A program made the position numbers and the translations under genes. The notes under the pieces are model-generated. The model did no database searches. It saw nothing but the letters and a program-made list of their open reading frames with translations, and was not told where the DNA came from. Of a stretch of 43,187 bases of DNA, positions 1 to 8,751 are shown piece after piece. This DNA is from Prevotella sp. CAG:1058 (GTDB taxonomy: Bacteria; Bacteroidota; Bacteroidia; Bacteroidales; Bacteroidaceae), in contig HF986628.1 of assembly GCA_000433175.1 (NCBI GenBank), forward strand, positions 1 to 43,187. The letters run 5' to 3'. Each line of letters begins with the position of its first letter. The stretch's first letter is position 1.

Positions 1-305
1 AAATGTAAAGATTTATTATCTTTTTTATTTTTTCCGAAAAAAAAGAAATCACCTTTTTGGGTAATATTTTGTAGCATAAAAGCATAAAATAATTCAGATG
101 GATAATTGGTAAAAACTCGCTTGATTACCATTCAAAAACCGCTTGAAAAGCAACCAAAATCAGCTTGTTTTTACCTCAAAAACCGCTTGATTTCAACTAA
201 CGTTTCACCAATCATATATAGCATCCAACTCTAATGATATTTGAATCATTTGTATTTTTAACTTTTCGTTATTCACTATTCACTTAAATGTTTTTTATTT
301 AAATA
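1..305. other. AT-rich leader region upstream of the polysaccharide operon
   Basis: This stretch has no convincing coding sequence. It is strongly AT-rich and contains a degenerate 22-base tandem repeat (103-190, listed separately). It should carry the promoter for the flippase gene at 306, but I found no exact TAnnTTTG -7 box on the + strand; TAACTTTT near 258 is only a partial match. No UpxY/NusG-like antiterminator gene, which often opens Bacteroides capsule loci, is present here, so the operon may begin further upstream or be regulated differently. Confidence 0.6.
103..190. repeat. Four degenerate 22-bp tandem units upstream of wzx
   Basis: Four consecutive 22-base units (103-124, 125-146, 147-168, 169-190) align in register. 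The last seven bases of the units read CGCTTGA, CGCTTGA, AGCTTGT and CGCTTGA, starting at 118, 140, 162 and 184. Units 2 and 4 share a 15-base identity (TCAAAAACCGCTTGA at 132-146 and 176-190). The 22-base period is close to two helical turns, which would place the repeats on one face of the DNA. A role as protein-binding operator sites is inference. Confidence 0.65.
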
Positions 306-1838
306 ATGTCCGATACTTCTCAAAATAATAAACGCATAGCAAAGAACACACTATTACTGTATGTGCGAATGCTATTTATTATGGCTGTAAACTTATATAC
401 CTCACGTGTTGTGTTGCATGTACTTGGTGTTGAGGATTTTGGTATATATAATGTTGTAGGAGGTGTCGTTGCAATGTTTTCTGTTATATCAGGCTCGTTG
501 TCTGCAGCCATTAGCAGATTCATTACATATGAGTTAGGTAAAGGGGATAAAGAAAAACTTACAAGAATATTTTCATCCTCGGTAACGATACAACTTGGAT
601 TAGGGCTTATTATCTTGATTCTAGCGGAGGCAATTGGTGTTTGGTTCTTAAATAGTAAGATGACTATACCGGTAAACCGTATGTATGCTGCCAATTGGGT
701 ATTTCAGCTGTCTATATTTACATTTGTAATTAATTTGATAAGTCTACCATACAATGCCGTCATTATAGCACATGAAAGAATGTCAGCCTTTGCATATATA
801 AGTATATTTGAGGTGATAGCCAAACTTATAATTGTTTATCTTCTATTGTTATCTCCTATGGACAAACTTGTATTTTATGCGATGTTAATGGCATTTGTCG
901 CATTAATTATTCGTTTGGTATATGGATATTATTGTAAAAGACATTTTGAGGAGTGTATCTTTTACTTTATTTTTGACAAAGCATTGTTGAAGAATATGTT
1001 TGGTTTCGCAGGATGGAATTTTTTAGGAGCAGGATCTTCTTTGTTGATGACTCAAGGTGTTAACATTCTTATAAATATGTTTTTTGGTGTCACATTCAAT
1101 GCTGCACGTGGTATTGCAGTTCAGGTTGACAGTGCAGTACAACAATTTGTTAATAACTTTACAACAGCGGTTAATCCTCAAATAACAAAGTCTTATGCAT
1201 CTGAGGATTTGGTTTATATGCATAAACTAGTTTGTATAGGTTCAAAATATTCATTCTTTCTTACATGGTTTTTTGCTCTTCCTTTATTGTTTGAAACTGA
1301 TATGATTCTTAATATTTGGTTAAACAATGTGCCAGAATATGCTTCTCTGTTTTTACGTTTAACACTCTGTGTCTCTTTAGTATCAGTAATTTCCAATACT
1401 CTTGTTACTTCAATGTTGGCCACAGGTAATATTAAACGTTATCAGATTATTGTTGGAGGTTTAGGTATGTCTGTTTTTATATTGTCTTATGTCTTTTACA
1501 AGATGGGAATGCCTGTAGAAGCAGCATATATAATTAATATATTAGTATTCATTTTACAACTCGTTTGCCGTTTATTTTTACTTCGTGGTATGATAAAATT
1601 GAAAATTAGATATTTTTGGGAGAAAACCCTTTCTAAGGATCTAATAGTAGTTTTGTTTTCCTCTCTTGCACCACTTGCCTTGTATTTAATGTTTGAAGAC
1701 AATATAGCTCGTTTTTTTGCAATTTTAGTAGTTTGTGTTGTATCTAATATGTGCGTTATGTACTTATTGGGTATGAGTTCAAATGAAAGGAATATGTTTA
1801 AAGCATATATTATAAAAATAAGGAACAAGTTTTTATGA
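306..1838 (+). CDS. wzx: Polysaccharide flippase (Wzx-like, MATE/MVF superfamily)
   Basis: This 510-aa protein consists almost entirely of hydrophobic helices (about 12-14) joined by short basic loops. Its N-terminal stretch (about residues 10-60, with the pattern YVRMLF then VVLHVLGVEDFGIYNVVGG) is typical of oligosaccharide flippases of the RfbX/Wzx type. Such proteins move undecaprenyl-diphosphate-linked oligosaccharide units across the inner membrane. It is the first gene of the cluster in this window, and its stop overlaps the next start (ATGA at 1835-1838), which indicates translational coupling. The gene is strongly AT-rich like the rest of the locus. Substrate specificity cannot be read from sequence; the natural substrate would be the repeat unit made by the downstream enzymes. 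Confidence 0.9.
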   Translation: MSDTSQNNKRIAKNTLLLYVRMLFIMAVNLYTSRVVLHVLGVEDFGIYNVVGGVVAMFSVISGSLSAAISRFITYELGKGDKEKLTRIFSSSVTIQLGLGLIILILAEAIGVWFLNSKMTIPVNRMYAANWVFQLSIFTFVINLISLPYNAVIIAHERMSAFAYISIFEVIAKLIIVYLLLLSPMDKLVFYAMLMAFVALIIRLVYGYYCKRHFEECIFYFIFDKALLKNMFGFAGWNFLGAGSSLLMTQGVNILINMFFGVTFNAARGIAVQVDSAVQQFVNNFTTAVNPQITKSYASEDLVYMHKLVCIGSKYSFFLTWFFALPLLFETDMILNIWLNNVPEYASLFLRLTLCVSLVSVISNTLVTSMLATGNIKRYQIIVGGLGMSVFILSYVFYKMGMPVEAAYIINILVFILQLVCRLFLLRGMIKLKIRYFWEKTLSKDLIVVLFSSLAPLALYLMFEDNIARFFAILVVCVVSNMCVMYLLGMSSNERNMFKAYIIKIRNKFL

Positions 1839-2650
1839 AATTTCCACAGATAATTTTCGGCACATTTCAATACGCAGACAGTGAGGAGTTGTCAATTATA
1901 ACGAAATGTGCATATGAAAATGGTATAGTAGGTTTTGACACTTCACCAAGCTATAATACAGAAAAGATGTTAGGAACGTCACTGTCTCAATTGATGCAAT
2001 ATAAAGGCATTTCACGTGACAATTTATTTGTACAGGATAAAATAGATGGGTGGCAGATGGAAGAAACCAAGGGACACATAGCTTGTCATGTGGAATCAGG
2101 CCTTATGAGATTGGGTATGGAATATTTAGATGTACTATTTGTTCATTGGCCATTTCCTGATTATCTATATGAAACATGGCAGTCATTTGCAGAATTGAGA
2201 AAGAATGGAAAAATTAGGTACTTAGGCTTAAGTAATGTGAGGTGTCATCATGTAAAAAGACTCATAGAAAGAACAGGAATTAAACCAGATGTTGTTCAGA
2301 TTGAAAGACATCCGTTACGTATATGTAAAACTGATGTAAACTATTTTCATTCCCAAAATATTACAGTGGAGGCTTATTCCCCCGTCTGTAGAATGGATTC
2401 ACGTTTATTAAATTCACGACTTTTAAAGGAAATATCATATAAGTACAATAAAAGCATTGGACAAGTAATACTTCGTTGGCATGTTGATACAAACGTGATC
2501 CCTGTTTTCATGACAAAAAAGGAATATAGAATAAAAGAGAATACAAACATTTTTGATTTTTCTCTGTCAGGACAAGAAATAGATGCGATAAACAGATTGA
2601 ATATTAATTATAAAATTTTTGTTGAATCAGTATGTTGTCCAGGTATATGA
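1835..2650 (+). CDS. Aldo/keto reductase family protein
   Basis: The 271-aa protein has an aldo/keto reductase (AKR) TIM-barrel pattern. The catalytic tetrad can be placed: Asp35 and Tyr40 in GFDTSPSY, Lys69 in VQDKIDG and His104 in LFVHWP. A YLGLSNV strand followed by later VEAYSP and GQVILRWHV segments is also AKR-like. AKRs reduce carbonyls with NAD(P)H. In this operon the substrate is probably a keto-sugar or the product of the thiamine-diphosphate enzyme two genes downstream, but that is inference. The start overlaps the flippase stop by four bases. The protein is slightly short for the family (usually about 280-340 aa), mainly at the C-terminus, where the usual cofactor-binding end appears reduced. 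Confidence 0.85.
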   Translation: MKFPQIIFGTFQYADSEELSIITKCAYENGIVGFDTSPSYNTEKMLGTSLSQLMQYKGISRDNLFVQDKIDGWQMEETKGHIACHVESGLMRLGMEYLDVLFVHWPFPDYLYETWQSFAELRKNGKIRYLGLSNVRCHHVKRLIERTGIKPDVVQIERHPLRICKTDVNYFHSQNITVEAYSPVCRMDSRLLNSRLLKEISYKYNKSIGQVILRWHVDTNVIPVFMTKKEYRIKENTNIFDFSLSGQEIDAINRLNINYKIFVESVCCPGI

Positions 2651-3255
2651 GAAATAAATTGAAACAGTTTTTATTATTATTTGTTGTAATATTATTTGTA
2701 TTTCTTATAAATATTATAGCAGGATTTATTGTATTTGTTTTATTGTGTATATTTTATGTTTGCAATAGAAATGTAAAAAACAAGATACAAAAAGTAAATA
2801 CAGATTCAATTGATTTTATGAATGATAAACGTAGGAATTTTGATGCTCTCATTATCGGAAATTCTGAAAGTCATTCTTTAGATGCTTTTAAAGATATGAG
2901 ATATCTTTGTTTTATTAGACATGGACAAACACTTTTCGCTTCATATCTATATCTTATACATTATTATAGTTATTTACGTGAAGATGGATTAGGGACTGTT
3001 TTTATTTTGAGTTCTCATCCATGTACAGAAAGTGAAATGCATGCGACTGTTTTTGATATAGCTTCGTTTCATCGTGTCATCAAAATGAGATTGAAAGCAT
3101 CATCCCCATTAATAACAAAATTACCTCTTATTTTTTTGTGGAAGAAATTTGATGGTAGAAGTTTTTTTGTTGATGACAAACATCTTTCCATGGAGGATAG
3201 GATAAAAGTTTTTTGTGCAGAAAGAAATTTAAAGGTAATATTTATCGAAAAATAA
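2647..3255 (+). CDS. Small membrane-anchored protein of unknown function
   Basis: The product is 202 aa from the ATG at 2647, which overlaps the upstream TGA as ATGA; an earlier ATG at 2632 would add five residues, but the coupled start is more likely. The N-terminus has one long or two short hydrophobic helices (about residues 5-42), then a basic stretch and a mixed alpha/beta region. The segment DALIIGNSESHSLDAF (roughly 75-90) resembles the nucleophile block of SGNH hydrolases (GNSxS in place of GDSxS), but I do not see the other SGNH blocks clearly. It ends right before the thiamine-diphosphate enzyme gene. I do not recognise the family. A membrane-bound polysaccharide-modifying role is only suggested by the context. 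Confidence 0.7.
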   Translation: MRNKLKQFLLLFVVILFVFLINIIAGFIVFVLLCIFYVCNRNVKNKIQKVNTDSIDFMNDKRRNFDALIIGNSESHSLDAFKDMRYLCFIRHGQTLFASYLYLIHYYSYLREDGLGTVFILSSHPCTESEMHATVFDIASFHRVIKMRLKASSPLITKLPLIFLWKKFDGRSFFVDDKHLSMEDRIKVFCAERNLKVIFIEK

Positions 3256-3261
3256 ATTATT

Positions 3262-5019
3262 ATGATTTTTCATTACGCATCAGAAAAGAATGTCCAGATA
3301 GTTTTGGCATTGTTAAAAGCAAATGGAATCAAGACTGTTATAGCATCGCCAGGTGCTACTAATGAGTCTATAGTAGCTAGTATGCAGTACGATCATTTTT
3401 TTGAAATGTATTCTTGTGTTGATGAACGTTCTGCTGCATATATGGCATGCGGTATGGCTGTAGAGTCAGGACGGCCAGTTGTTTTAAGTTGTACAGGAGC
3501 AACTTCATCAAGAAATTATCTTCCTGGATTAACAGAGGCATATTATCGTCATTTGCCTATTCTTGTAATAACATCATCTATGGATATTAATAAAGTTGGA
3601 CATCTGTATCCACAATGTACTAACAGAATGACTCCTCCTGCAGATACCGTAAATTCAAGTTATCTGATAGAGACAATAAAAGATGATGATGATGAATGGG
3701 ATTGTACCTTGAAAATAAATAGAGCGATTTCTGATTTGAGTTTTAATGGAGGTGGACCGGTGCATATCAATCTTATAACACGTGGATGTAATGATTACAG
3801 TATATCTAAACTGCCAGAGGTAAAGAGTATAGAAAGAATAACCACATTGGATGAATTCCCATTATTGGAAGGCAAGAAAGTATTAGTTTTTATAGGTAGT
3901 CATAAAAAATGGAGTATAGATGAAGAAACCTCACTAGATATTTTTTGTGAGAAGTACAATACTGTTGCATTATGTGACCATACAAGTAATTATAAAGGGC
4001 GGTTCAGGGTTTTGTCATCATTGCTTGCTTCTCAGGAAGTTCATGTTGATGATGGTCTTTTTACATGTGATATATTGATACATTTGGGTGAAATAAGCGG
4101 AGATTATTATACAATGGGAGCTATACGTCCCCAAGAAGTATGGCGTATAGATGAAGATGGAAAAATAAAGGATAAGTTTAAAAAACTTACAAAGGTCTTT
4201 GTCTTACAAGAGAAAGATTTCTTTAAGAAATATAACGAAGATTTTAGATGTAATGATGGAACAAATCCATTGTCAGCTTTTCAACAGTTAAGTGAAAGTA
4301 TAATAAAACGTATGCCTGAGTTGCCGTTTTCAAATATTTGGATCGCTTCCAAACTATGCAGCTTACTTCCTGTTGGAGCAGTACTTCATCTTGGCATCCT
4401 AAATTCGTTGAGGGCTTGGAACTTTTTTGAGATAGATAGAAGTATTTTATCTTATTGCAATGTAGGAGGATTTGGAATAGATGGTATTCTTTCCACTGCA
4501 ATCGGAGCCTCTTTAGTTAATCCGTCCAAACTGTATTACGTAGTTTTAGGTGATTTGGCATTCTTTTATGATATTAATTCTTTGGGAAATAGAAATATAG
4601 GTAATAATCTGCGTATATTGGTTGTAAATAACGGACGCGGTGTAGAGTTTCATACATATAAGCATTCCGCATCAAAGTTTGGCAATGATACAGATAATTT
4701 TATAGCAGCAGCTTGGCATAATGGGAATCAATCCCATACGCTAGTCAAATCAATTGCAGCATCGTTAGGTTTTGTATATTTATCAGCATCAGATAAAAAT
4801 GACTTTGATGAAGTGTATAAAGAATTTATTTCGCCTACTATTGAAAAGTCTATCATCTTTGAAGTTTTTACGCAAAAAGTTGACGAAGCTGATGTATTGC
4901 GGCAAATGAGGACTATAAATGGGAAATCTCATGAGCTAAATGGACATTTTAAGCAAATGGTAAAAAATGTGTTAGGAAATTCAGGATTAAGAACATTGAA
5001 GAAAATAGTTAAGAAATAA
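3262..5019 (+). CDS. MenD-like thiamine-diphosphate-dependent enzyme
   Basis: The 585-aa protein has the three-domain layout of ThDP enzymes. The N-terminal pyrimidine domain has IASPGATNESI (about 27-37) and CVDERSAAYMACG (about 52-64), where Glu55 matches the catalytic glutamate that activates ThDP. The C-terminal pyrophosphate domain has GDLAFFYDINSL beginning near 430 and VVNNG near 453, the GD...NN metal/ThDP motif. Both blocks resemble MenD (SEPHCHC synthase) more than acetolactate synthase. MenD itself acts in menaquinone synthesis with isochorismate and 2-oxoglutarate, but no other men gene is nearby and this gene sits inside a glycan operon next to an aldo/keto reductase. A carboligation that builds or decorates a sugar is therefore plausible but unproven. 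Length is near the family norm. Confidence 0.85.
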   Translation: MIFHYASEKNVQIVLALLKANGIKTVIASPGATNESIVASMQYDHFFEMYSCVDERSAAYMACGMAVESGRPVVLSCTGATSSRNYLPGLTEAYYRHLPILVITSSMDINKVGHLYPQCTNRMTPPADTVNSSYLIETIKDDDDEWDCTLKINRAISDLSFNGGGPVHINLITRGCNDYSISKLPEVKSIERITTLDEFPLLEGKKVLVFIGSHKKWSIDEETSLDIFCEKYNTVALCDHTSNYKGRFRVLSSLLASQEVHVDDGLFTCDILIHLGEISGDYYTMGAIRPQEVWRIDEDGKIKDKFKKLTKVFVLQEKDFFKKYNEDFRCNDGTNPLSAFQQLSESIIKRMPELPFSNIWIASKLCSLLPVGAVLHLGILNSLRAWNFFEIDRSILSYCNVGGFGIDGILSTAIGASLVNPSKLYYVVLGDLAFFYDINSLGNRNIGNNLRILVVNNGRGVEFHTYKHSASKFGNDTDNFIAAAWHNGNQSHTLVKSIAASLGFVYLSASDKNDFDEVYKEFISPTIEKSIIFEVFTQKVDEADVLRQMRTINGKSHELNGHFKQMVKNVLGNSGLRTLKKIVKK

Positions 5020-5022
5020 TAT

Positions 5023-6081
5023 ATGAAATTAGGAATACTGACATTTCATTGTGCCCATAATTATGGGGCTGTTCTGCAATGTTATGCTTTGCAAGAAACT
5101 TTAAAAAAAATGGGACATGATGTGGAAATTATTGATTATAGACCTAAATTCCTTATAAATGTTTACAAATGGTTTATCCCACGTCGTTTTATTCACTTCA
5201 ATGTAAATAAAATAATTAGAGAATTATCAATTTTACGTTACAGAAAACAACGTTATTGTGGTTTTTGTAGATTTATGGATAAGTTCTATAATATAGGATC
5301 AAAAATTAATGATAATATCAATAAGTATGAAACAATAATTATTGGTAGTGATCAGATATGGAACTTGCAATTGACGAGAAAAGAAGGTAAACCGTATTGG
5401 GGAGAGATCCCTTATTATAAAGGAAATATTATTGTATATGGTGCTAGTATGGAAGACATGAACTTGACTTCACAACAAGAATTATTTATAAGTGGGGCTT
5501 TAAAGCGTTTTTCTTTAATATCTGTAAGGGAAAAACAACTTAGTAAATTTTTGGAAAAATATACAAATAAAATAGTACCAGTGGTTGTTGATCCAACATT
5601 TTTATTACCAGTTGAAATGTGGTCTAAGATTGCAATAATTCCTTCGAATACGGATAAATATTTATTAGTTTATCAAGTTCGTAATAATAATAAGACGAAA
5701 CAAATCTCTGAGTTGATAGCAAAGCAATTAAATTTAAAAATTATAATGTTGTCTGCTAAGGTAGATGCAGATAATTCAGAGCTATGCGTAGGGGCATCAC
5801 CTCAACAATTTCTAGGCCTATTTAAAAATGCATCGTTTGTTGTTAGTGCGTCTTTTCATGGAACTGTTTTTTCGATTCTTTTTAAGAAACAGTTTTTTAG
5901 TATAAAAATCGGAGATGGAAAAGATGATAGAGTTGAAAGTTTATTATCTATTTTGGGGTTAGAGAATCGTCTTATATCAGACATTAATAATAAAATTGTT
6001 GATATAAATTATGATGAAATAGAATATAAAAAACAATTATTGATTTCTAAATCTTTAGAGATTTTAAATATTTGCAATTAA
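5023..6081 (+). CDS. Polysaccharide pyruvyl transferase family protein
   Basis: The 352-aa protein begins with MKLGILTFHCAHNYGAVLQC, the hallmark start of the PF04230 family, followed by ALQETLKKMGHDVEIIDY. The middle has IIIGSDQIWN (about 107-116) and the C-terminal half has VVSASFHGTVFSILF (about 275-290) with the conserved His of the family. Members transfer pyruvate from phosphoenolpyruvate to form ketal substituents on exopolysaccharides, although many are annotated by homology only. It starts three bases after the ThDP enzyme gene and precedes a GT4 glycosyltransferase. A pyruvyl group would add negative charge to the glycan. The family call is confident; the actual donor and acceptor are not known. 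Confidence 0.88.
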   Translation: MKLGILTFHCAHNYGAVLQCYALQETLKKMGHDVEIIDYRPKFLINVYKWFIPRRFIHFNVNKIIRELSILRYRKQRYCGFCRFMDKFYNIGSKINDNINKYETIIIGSDQIWNLQLTRKEGKPYWGEIPYYKGNIIVYGASMEDMNLTSQQELFISGALKRFSLISVREKQLSKFLEKYTNKIVPVVVDPTFLLPVEMWSKIAIIPSNTDKYLLVYQVRNNNKTKQISELIAKQLNLKIIMLSAKVDADNSELCVGASPQQFLGLFKNASFVVSASFHGTVFSILFKKQFFSIKIGDGKDDRVESLLSILGLENRLISDINNKIVDINYDEIEYKKQLLISKSLEILNICN

Positions 6082-6088
6082 TATAAAG

Positions 6089-7261
6089 ATGAAAATTTTA
6101 TTTGTTGCTTCAGGAACAATCTGGGGAGGGGGAAGTATTGCCCTTTATAATTTAATAAAAGAGTTAAAATATAAAGGACATGAAATATTTGTTCTTTTAC
6201 CAAGAAAGAATGGAAAATTGTATAATGAATTAAAGAATATAGATGTTAAAATATTTAGTGCACATTATGGACTTTCAATAAAACCTAATAGTAGAAATAT
6301 AATTGTTTATATATCGAAATATATACATTTACTTATTAAACAGTTTGTAGGTAGAATTACTGTAATGCAAATTGTAAAGAGAATTAAACCTGATATTGTG
6401 CACACAAATGTTGGACCATTAGATATAGCTCATAAGGTATGTATCAAGAAAGGTATACCTCACGTTTGGCATATAAGGGAATATCAACGATTAGATTTTT
6501 CAATGTTTGTTTTTCCCAGTATGATATCATTTAAAAAAAAGTTGGAGCATAATAATAATCATAATATAGCCATAACTAAAGGAATATTTGATTATTGGAA
6601 TCTTGATTTACATAAGGATACAATTATTTATGACGGTGTGTTCAGTAAAAAAATATATGAACCAGTCTATAATGTTAAAGAAAATTATTTTCTGTTTGTT
6701 GGAAGAATTGAAAAAGCCAAAGGTTTATTTGATTTATTAATTGCATTCTCAAAATTTAAAAAAATAACAAATGATTATAAATTATTAGTTGCAGGCTCGT
6801 ATGCAAATAATAATGATTATATGGCAGAATGTAAAAGTTTTATTGATTCCCATGATTTGAATGAAAGTGTTATTTTTCTTGGTGAAAGAAATGATATCTA
6901 TAGTTTAATGTCTAAGGCAAAAGCTCTTATTGTTCCAAGTATTTATGAGGGATTTGGATTTATAACAGTTGAAGCCATGTTGAATAAGTGTTTAGTTATT
7001 GGGAGAAATACAGGTGGAACAAAAGAGCAATTAGATAGAGGTGAAGCTGATTTGGGATGTCCTATTGGAATTAGATTTAATTCGATTGATGAACTTTATA
7101 ATTGCTTGATATGGGCCATTTCGAATAATTATGATGAAATAATAGAACGTGCATATAAATATGTTATGGAAAATTATTCTACAGAACGTCATGCTGATGA
7201 TGTAGAAAATTATTATTACTCCATTCTTAATGAGAAACTATTACTGTCCATTAAAAATTGA
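6089..7261 (+). CDS. Glycosyltransferase family 4 (GT-B)
   Basis: This 390-aa protein has a GT-B architecture. The N-terminal GTIWGGGSIALYNLIKEL (about 9-26) is the acceptor-side glycine-rich loop. The C-terminal half contains YFLFVGRIEKAKGLFDLL (about 198-215) and VPSIYEGFGFITVEAM (about 281-297), which gives the E-x7-E motif of GT4 retaining enzymes that use nucleotide-sugar donors. It probably adds one hexose or N-acetylhexosamine to the lipid-linked repeat unit at the cytosolic face of the membrane. After it comes a 224-base spacer, the only sizeable break in this otherwise tight operon. The donor sugar cannot be predicted. Confidence 0.9.
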   Translation: MKILFVASGTIWGGGSIALYNLIKELKYKGHEIFVLLPRKNGKLYNELKNIDVKIFSAHYGLSIKPNSRNIIVYISKYIHLLIKQFVGRITVMQIVKRIKPDIVHTNVGPLDIAHKVCIKKGIPHVWHIREYQRLDFSMFVFPSMISFKKKLEHNNNHNIAITKGIFDYWNLDLHKDTIIYDGVFSKKIYEPVYNVKENYFLFVGRIEKAKGLFDLLIAFSKFKKITNDYKLLVAGSYANNNDYMAECKSFIDSHDLNESVIFLGERNDIYSLMSKAKALIVPSIYEGFGFITVEAMLNKCLVIGRNTGGTKEQLDRGEADLGCPIGIRFNSIDELYNCLIWAISNNYDEIIERAYKYVMENYSTERHADDVENYYYSILNEKLLLSIKN

Positions 7262-7485
7262 TTGAAAGCATTGGATTGATGATAGCAGACATTTGAGTCT
7301 GTTCGAGTATATAGAGGTTTACTTTTTGAGAGAAACAATAAGCATAAGTATTAGTAGGATTTATATTGTAAATTCGTTAATCTTATGATACTATCTTATC
7401 TATTTAATCACTTTTGGAACTAAAATCATTATTTTGTTGTTGCGTAAAAAGTTTTAGCGGGCGCCAATAATAAGAAACATAAATT

Positions 7486-8751
7486 ATGAATGTTTATTAT
7501 TACAATTTTATTCTTTATTTATTAATATTCTTATATTCTTTGTTTATATATAAAAGAAGTAAAATATTTACTATTATATGGGGAGTTTATACTTTCTCTT
7601 CATTAACAACAATTTATTTTATTTCTGGTATTGAATATGATTTTACAAATAATCAAACCATAATGCCATTAATCTATATATTTGTAAATATATTATTAAC
7701 GACTTGGCCTTTTTTGAAATTAGATTTAAATAAAGTAAGATATTCTGAAATTATTAAGAATATTCAAAGTATGTATTTTCTTGATAAGCTTCCGACTATT
7801 TTATTTATTATATTATTGTTACCCACTTTTGAGAATTTATTAATTGCAATAACAATGGAATCTGCAACATTTGATATGATTTATAATAGGGCAGATTCAA
7901 GTCAGGCAGCAGAAGCAATATTTACAAGGTTATCATTTTATTCAAGATATGCTAATAAACTCATAGATTTTATATTTTATATTATTCCAATATTATTATT
8001 TAGAGAACTAATCAAAGTTAAATTAAATAGGAGAAATATTGTTTTTCTAAGTTTTATAATACTTGATATTCTTTTGACGGCATATACATATGCAGCTAGA
8101 ACGGAGTTTGTAAAAGTAGCATTATGTGTTCTTGGATGTTATATTTTTTTTCATAATGCGATGCCGTTAAATAGAATAAAAACTTTAAATAAAGTTTTAT
8201 TATTATCTATAAGTTTTGTTTTTTGCGGGTTGGCAATAATAACATTTTCTCGTTTCTCAGCAAGTTCTGGAACATATGATTTGCTTACATGGCTTTCATT
8301 ATATACAGGTGAAGGTTTTTTCCGTTTTACGGATTTAATGTGGTATAAAAATGATGTTGTTATGATGGGGGACGATAATTTCCCATTTTTTAAAAACTTA
8401 ATTGGATTACCTACTTTTACTAATGGATTTCAGAGACGGGAGTTTTGGGAGCCCAAATTAGGAGTACCTAATAATATATTTTATACATACATAGGAAATT
8501 TTGTTGCTGATTTTGGTTTTATTATAACTATGATAATATCATTACTTATAGGTCTGTATATAAATAAGATTATAAAGAAAATAATGAATGTTCCTAGATT
8601 TTATCATTTTATAATTCTTCTAATTTTTTTTATAATGATAACCTTTGGCATAATGCATTTTCCGTATAAGGTATACAATGATCAAATGAGATTGGTTGGA
8701 TTATTGGTATTAAGTATGTATGGATTTTATAATAGATATAAATATATTTAG
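7486..8751 (+). CDS. wzy: O-antigen/capsule polymerase-like membrane protein (Wzy)
   Basis: The 421-aa protein is very hydrophobic, with about ten to twelve predicted membrane helices and one longer extracytoplasmic loop (roughly residues 265-330). This topology is typical of Wzy oligosaccharide-repeat polymerases, which diverge too much in sequence to be recognised by motif. The segment AARTEFVKVALCVLGCY (about 204-220) is of the type seen in oligosaccharide repeat-unit polymerases (AxRxxF-like). Position supports the call: it is the only other polytopic protein in a cluster that has a flippase. It would polymerise flipped repeat units in the periplasm. The gene is among the most AT-rich in the window. 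Its stop (TAG at 8749-8751) abuts the next start codon. Confidence 0.75.
   Translation: MNVYYYNFILYLLIFLYSLFIYKRSKIFTIIWGVYTFSSLTTIYFISGIEYDFTNNQTIMPLIYIFVNILLTTWPFLKLDLNKVRYSEIIKNIQSMYFLDKLPTILFIILLLPTFENLLIAITMESATFDMIYNRADSSQAAEAIFTRLSFYSRYANKLIDFIFYIIPILLFRELIKVKLNRRNIVFLSFIILDILLTAYTYAARTEFVKVALCVLGCYIFFHNAMPLNRIKTLNKVLLLSISFVFCGLAIITFSRFSASSGTYDLLTWLSLYTGEGFFRFTDLMWYKNDVVMMGDDNFPFFKNLIGLPTFTNGFQRREFWEPKLGVPNNIFYTYIGNFVADFGFIITMIISLLIGLYINKIIKKIMNVPRFYHFIILLIFFIMITFGIMHFPYKVYNDQMRLVGLLVLSMYGFYNRYKYI

Noticed and set aside
103..190. CRISPR array
   Set aside because: The units are contiguous 22-mers without spacers and are degenerate, so this is a tandem repeat.
1..305. Invertible promoter of the Bacteroides capsule type
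   Set aside because: I looked for inverted repeats flanking a promoter before the flippase gene and found only the direct 22-base repeats.
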